Source: Achatina immaculata
Lineage: Eukaryota > Mollusca > Gastropoda > Stylommatophora > Achatinidae
Reading direction: 5' to 3'
NCBI GenBank assembly: GCA_009760885.1
Contig: CM019704.1
Coordinates: forward strand, 17,213,929 to 17,277,928
DNA: 64,000 nt
A model generated the notes under the pieces. The model was not told where the DNA came from. It made no database searches and was given only the letters and a program-made list of their open reading frames with translations. The position numbers were made by a program, and so were the translations under genes. Shown in pieces: positions 40,901-43,900 of this stretch (position 1 is its first letter; each line of letters begins with the position of its first letter).

Positions 40901-43900
40901 GCCAATCGGTCTCACTAGCTGCCTATGCAAAACGATGGAACGCATCATTGACCTGAGGCTAAAATGGTACCTAGAAAGTGAAAACCTTCTCGTTCCACAA
41001 CAAGCAGGATTTAGGCAGTACTACAGTACGGAAGATCAAGTGACCTATCTCTCTCAAGAGATTGAGGATGCATTCCAAGAGAAAAACCTTGTACTAGCAG
41101 CGTGGATAGACCTGAAGAAAGCCTTTGATAAAGTATGGAAAAAAGGTCTGTTGTGGAAACTAAGAAACTGCAATGTGAATGGAAGACTGTACAACTGGAT
41201 AAAGTCCTATTTACACAATAGAAGAGCTAGAGTAGTAATGGATGGACACAAAAGCCAGAAAGTACTTCTGCGACACGGTGTACCACAAGGAGTTCTTTCG
41301 CCTACACTATTCCTTGTATTCATTAATGACCTGGTCAAGGAACTTCCCTATGGAATCAAAGCAGCACTGTATGCAGATGATCTGGTCATGTGGTGTACAG
41401 ATGAATATGCGACAGTTGCTACACAGAGACTCCAAAGAGCAGCAGACATCTTGACATCATGGACAAACAAATGGTGTGTAAGTATCAACACAGAGAAATC
41501 AAGCACCACTCTGTTCACCCTCTCATCTAAACAGAAAGCAGGTAAGATCTTTGTAAATGAAATACCCTTAAGGATGGACAACCAACCCACTTACTTAGGA
41601 GTGACTCTTGACTCAAAACTGACTTGGAAGCAACACATCAACAGTGCAGAAGCAAAAGCCAGAAGAAAACTAGCCATATTAAGAAAATTGAGTGGGACTA
41701 CATGGGGAGCTAGTGAAAGAATCCTCAAGAATGTATATCAGCAAAGTATTCTACCACATTTAGAATATGGCTCAACATCTTGGTGCACAGCATCAAACAC
41801 TACGCTGCATAATCTAGACAAGGTTCAAAATCAGTCACTACGGATTATCACAGGTGCCATGAGGTCCACACCAATAGTAGAAATGCAGAAAATAGTTGGT
41901 GTTCAAGCGCTAAAGGAACGTAGAGACACAAAGGTCATGACCATGGGAGAAAAATTCCTTAGCTCTGTAAGCCATCCCCTGAAGGAGAGATTCAATAACT
42001 TGGCATTAGGACGGCTTAAAAGAAGCAGCTTCATTCATCAGGCCAAGCGTATGCGTAAGCTGATACCTGACCTTCCAACTGTAGTCACTCCATTATCATC
42101 TGTACCAGAGCATACACCATGGAAAGAAGCAGATTATACACAAATAACTATTCAGACTGAAGTGAAAGGTGTGCAGAATGGTGAGATGCAGAGCAGTCTT
42201 GTAAGATCAACAGCCACATTTAGTGTTCTAGATGACAAATATCCATGTGACACCTGGATACGTGTGTATACAGATGGATCTGCACATAATGCCATAAAGA
42301 ATGGTGGGGCAGGAGCATATATTGAATATCCAAACAACACCATTGACAAGATTTCCATACCCACTGGTAAATACTGCAACAACTTTGATGCAGAAGTTAG
42401 GGCAATTATTGCTGCAGTTGAGAAACTATCAGACTCCAGAATTGATACATGTCCTGTAGTAATTCTCACAGATGCAAGATCAGTACTGGAGGCTCTTCAG
42501 TTCAACAAACTACCAGACCTTAAGGATGCCTTGTCAAAAATTGGCTTACAACATGGAGTCACTTTGCAATGGATTCCCTCCCACTGTGGGATACCAGGCA
42601 ATGAGAAAGCTGACCATATGGCCAAAGAGGGCACTGAAATGGAGCAACCAGACATACCAATCACTTATAATCAGAAGAAAAGCATGATAAAAACCTACAG
42701 GAAGCCACAAACACCACCACATGATGACTATCACATGCTAAACAGAAAGGAACAAGTCACCATCTTCCGTCTCCGAACAGGACACAGCCGACTCCGAAGT
42801 CATATGTATACAAAGTTTAAGGTTGGTACTACTAATCTATGTACATGTGCCCAGGTGCCCCAAACCGTGGAACATATCCTCCAGAACTGCATCAACTACG
42901 AGACACTGAGAAATAATTACTGGCCCAATGAAACCACTAAAGAAGATAAGCTCTACGGTTCCATACATGAGTTACAAAAAACAGTGAAATTTATCCAAGA
43001 GACAGGACTGCAGATATAGACAGACAGTGCGAACGAAGAAGAAGAAGAAGAAATGTGATGGAAAGAAAAATAGTACTGGAATGACCATGACTTGAACTTT
43101 GGACTGCAGTGGCACCAAGTAACTGTAGCTAGAAATGGACAATTATGAGTACATGAATCACCAACAGCATGAATTATCAAAGCCACTTATCATTCTTAAT
43201 ATTCTTTTGGAGTAACAGCATTGACTTTTTTCCATTTAATTCTGTATTTTTCTGTTTGTCCAGATATATGGCTGTGGACGCTTGCTGTTTTGTGATCATA
43301 TTTTCAATGGTTATGGCAACGCAAAGAAAGATTTTAAGAAGCAAGTGAAGAGGTCTGAGCTGGACTTCATCCATGGATTTTACCTTCCTAAAGATTTTCG
43401 TTTCAGGTATCCACTGTTTGCTTGGGAAGTTTGGTTTGAATTGTACTTGTTAACATTTAGCAGTGCTTATAACCTAGTCAAACCTCTGAGCACAGCGGAG
43501 GGAGAGGAACTGAAAGAAAAGCTACGGGGCTCCCACTCAAGCCTGGAGAAGATGGCGGACTTCATTAGGGATGCAGATATAGCATGACCACTCAACACCG
43601 CTATGAAGAATAAGAAGAAACAGTGTCTAGTAATAGCTGCATATGTGCAATTCACTATCTTTGACATCTTACGTCCTTCTGGTGCCGTTAAACACCACAC
43701 AGGGCTCGCATGATAGTTTGCCAAGTTTTCCTGTTTTCTGTGAGCTTTTCAACATCATCAGGGGATTTTATGCTAACTAATTTTGCCTCTCTTAACAATT
43801 TCCTCTTTAGAGTTTCACATGGTTGACCTCTTTTTCTTTGGCCTGTTGTGTTCCACTTGATAGCTTGTGAAAACTTGTACGCTTGGGAATCAGAAAAGTC

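Noticed and set aside
40935..43019. The longest frame of the window (694 codons) as a host gene
   Set aside because: It carries RT and RNase H motifs, lies between perfect target duplications and ends in a (GAA)n tail, so it is a retrotransposon.
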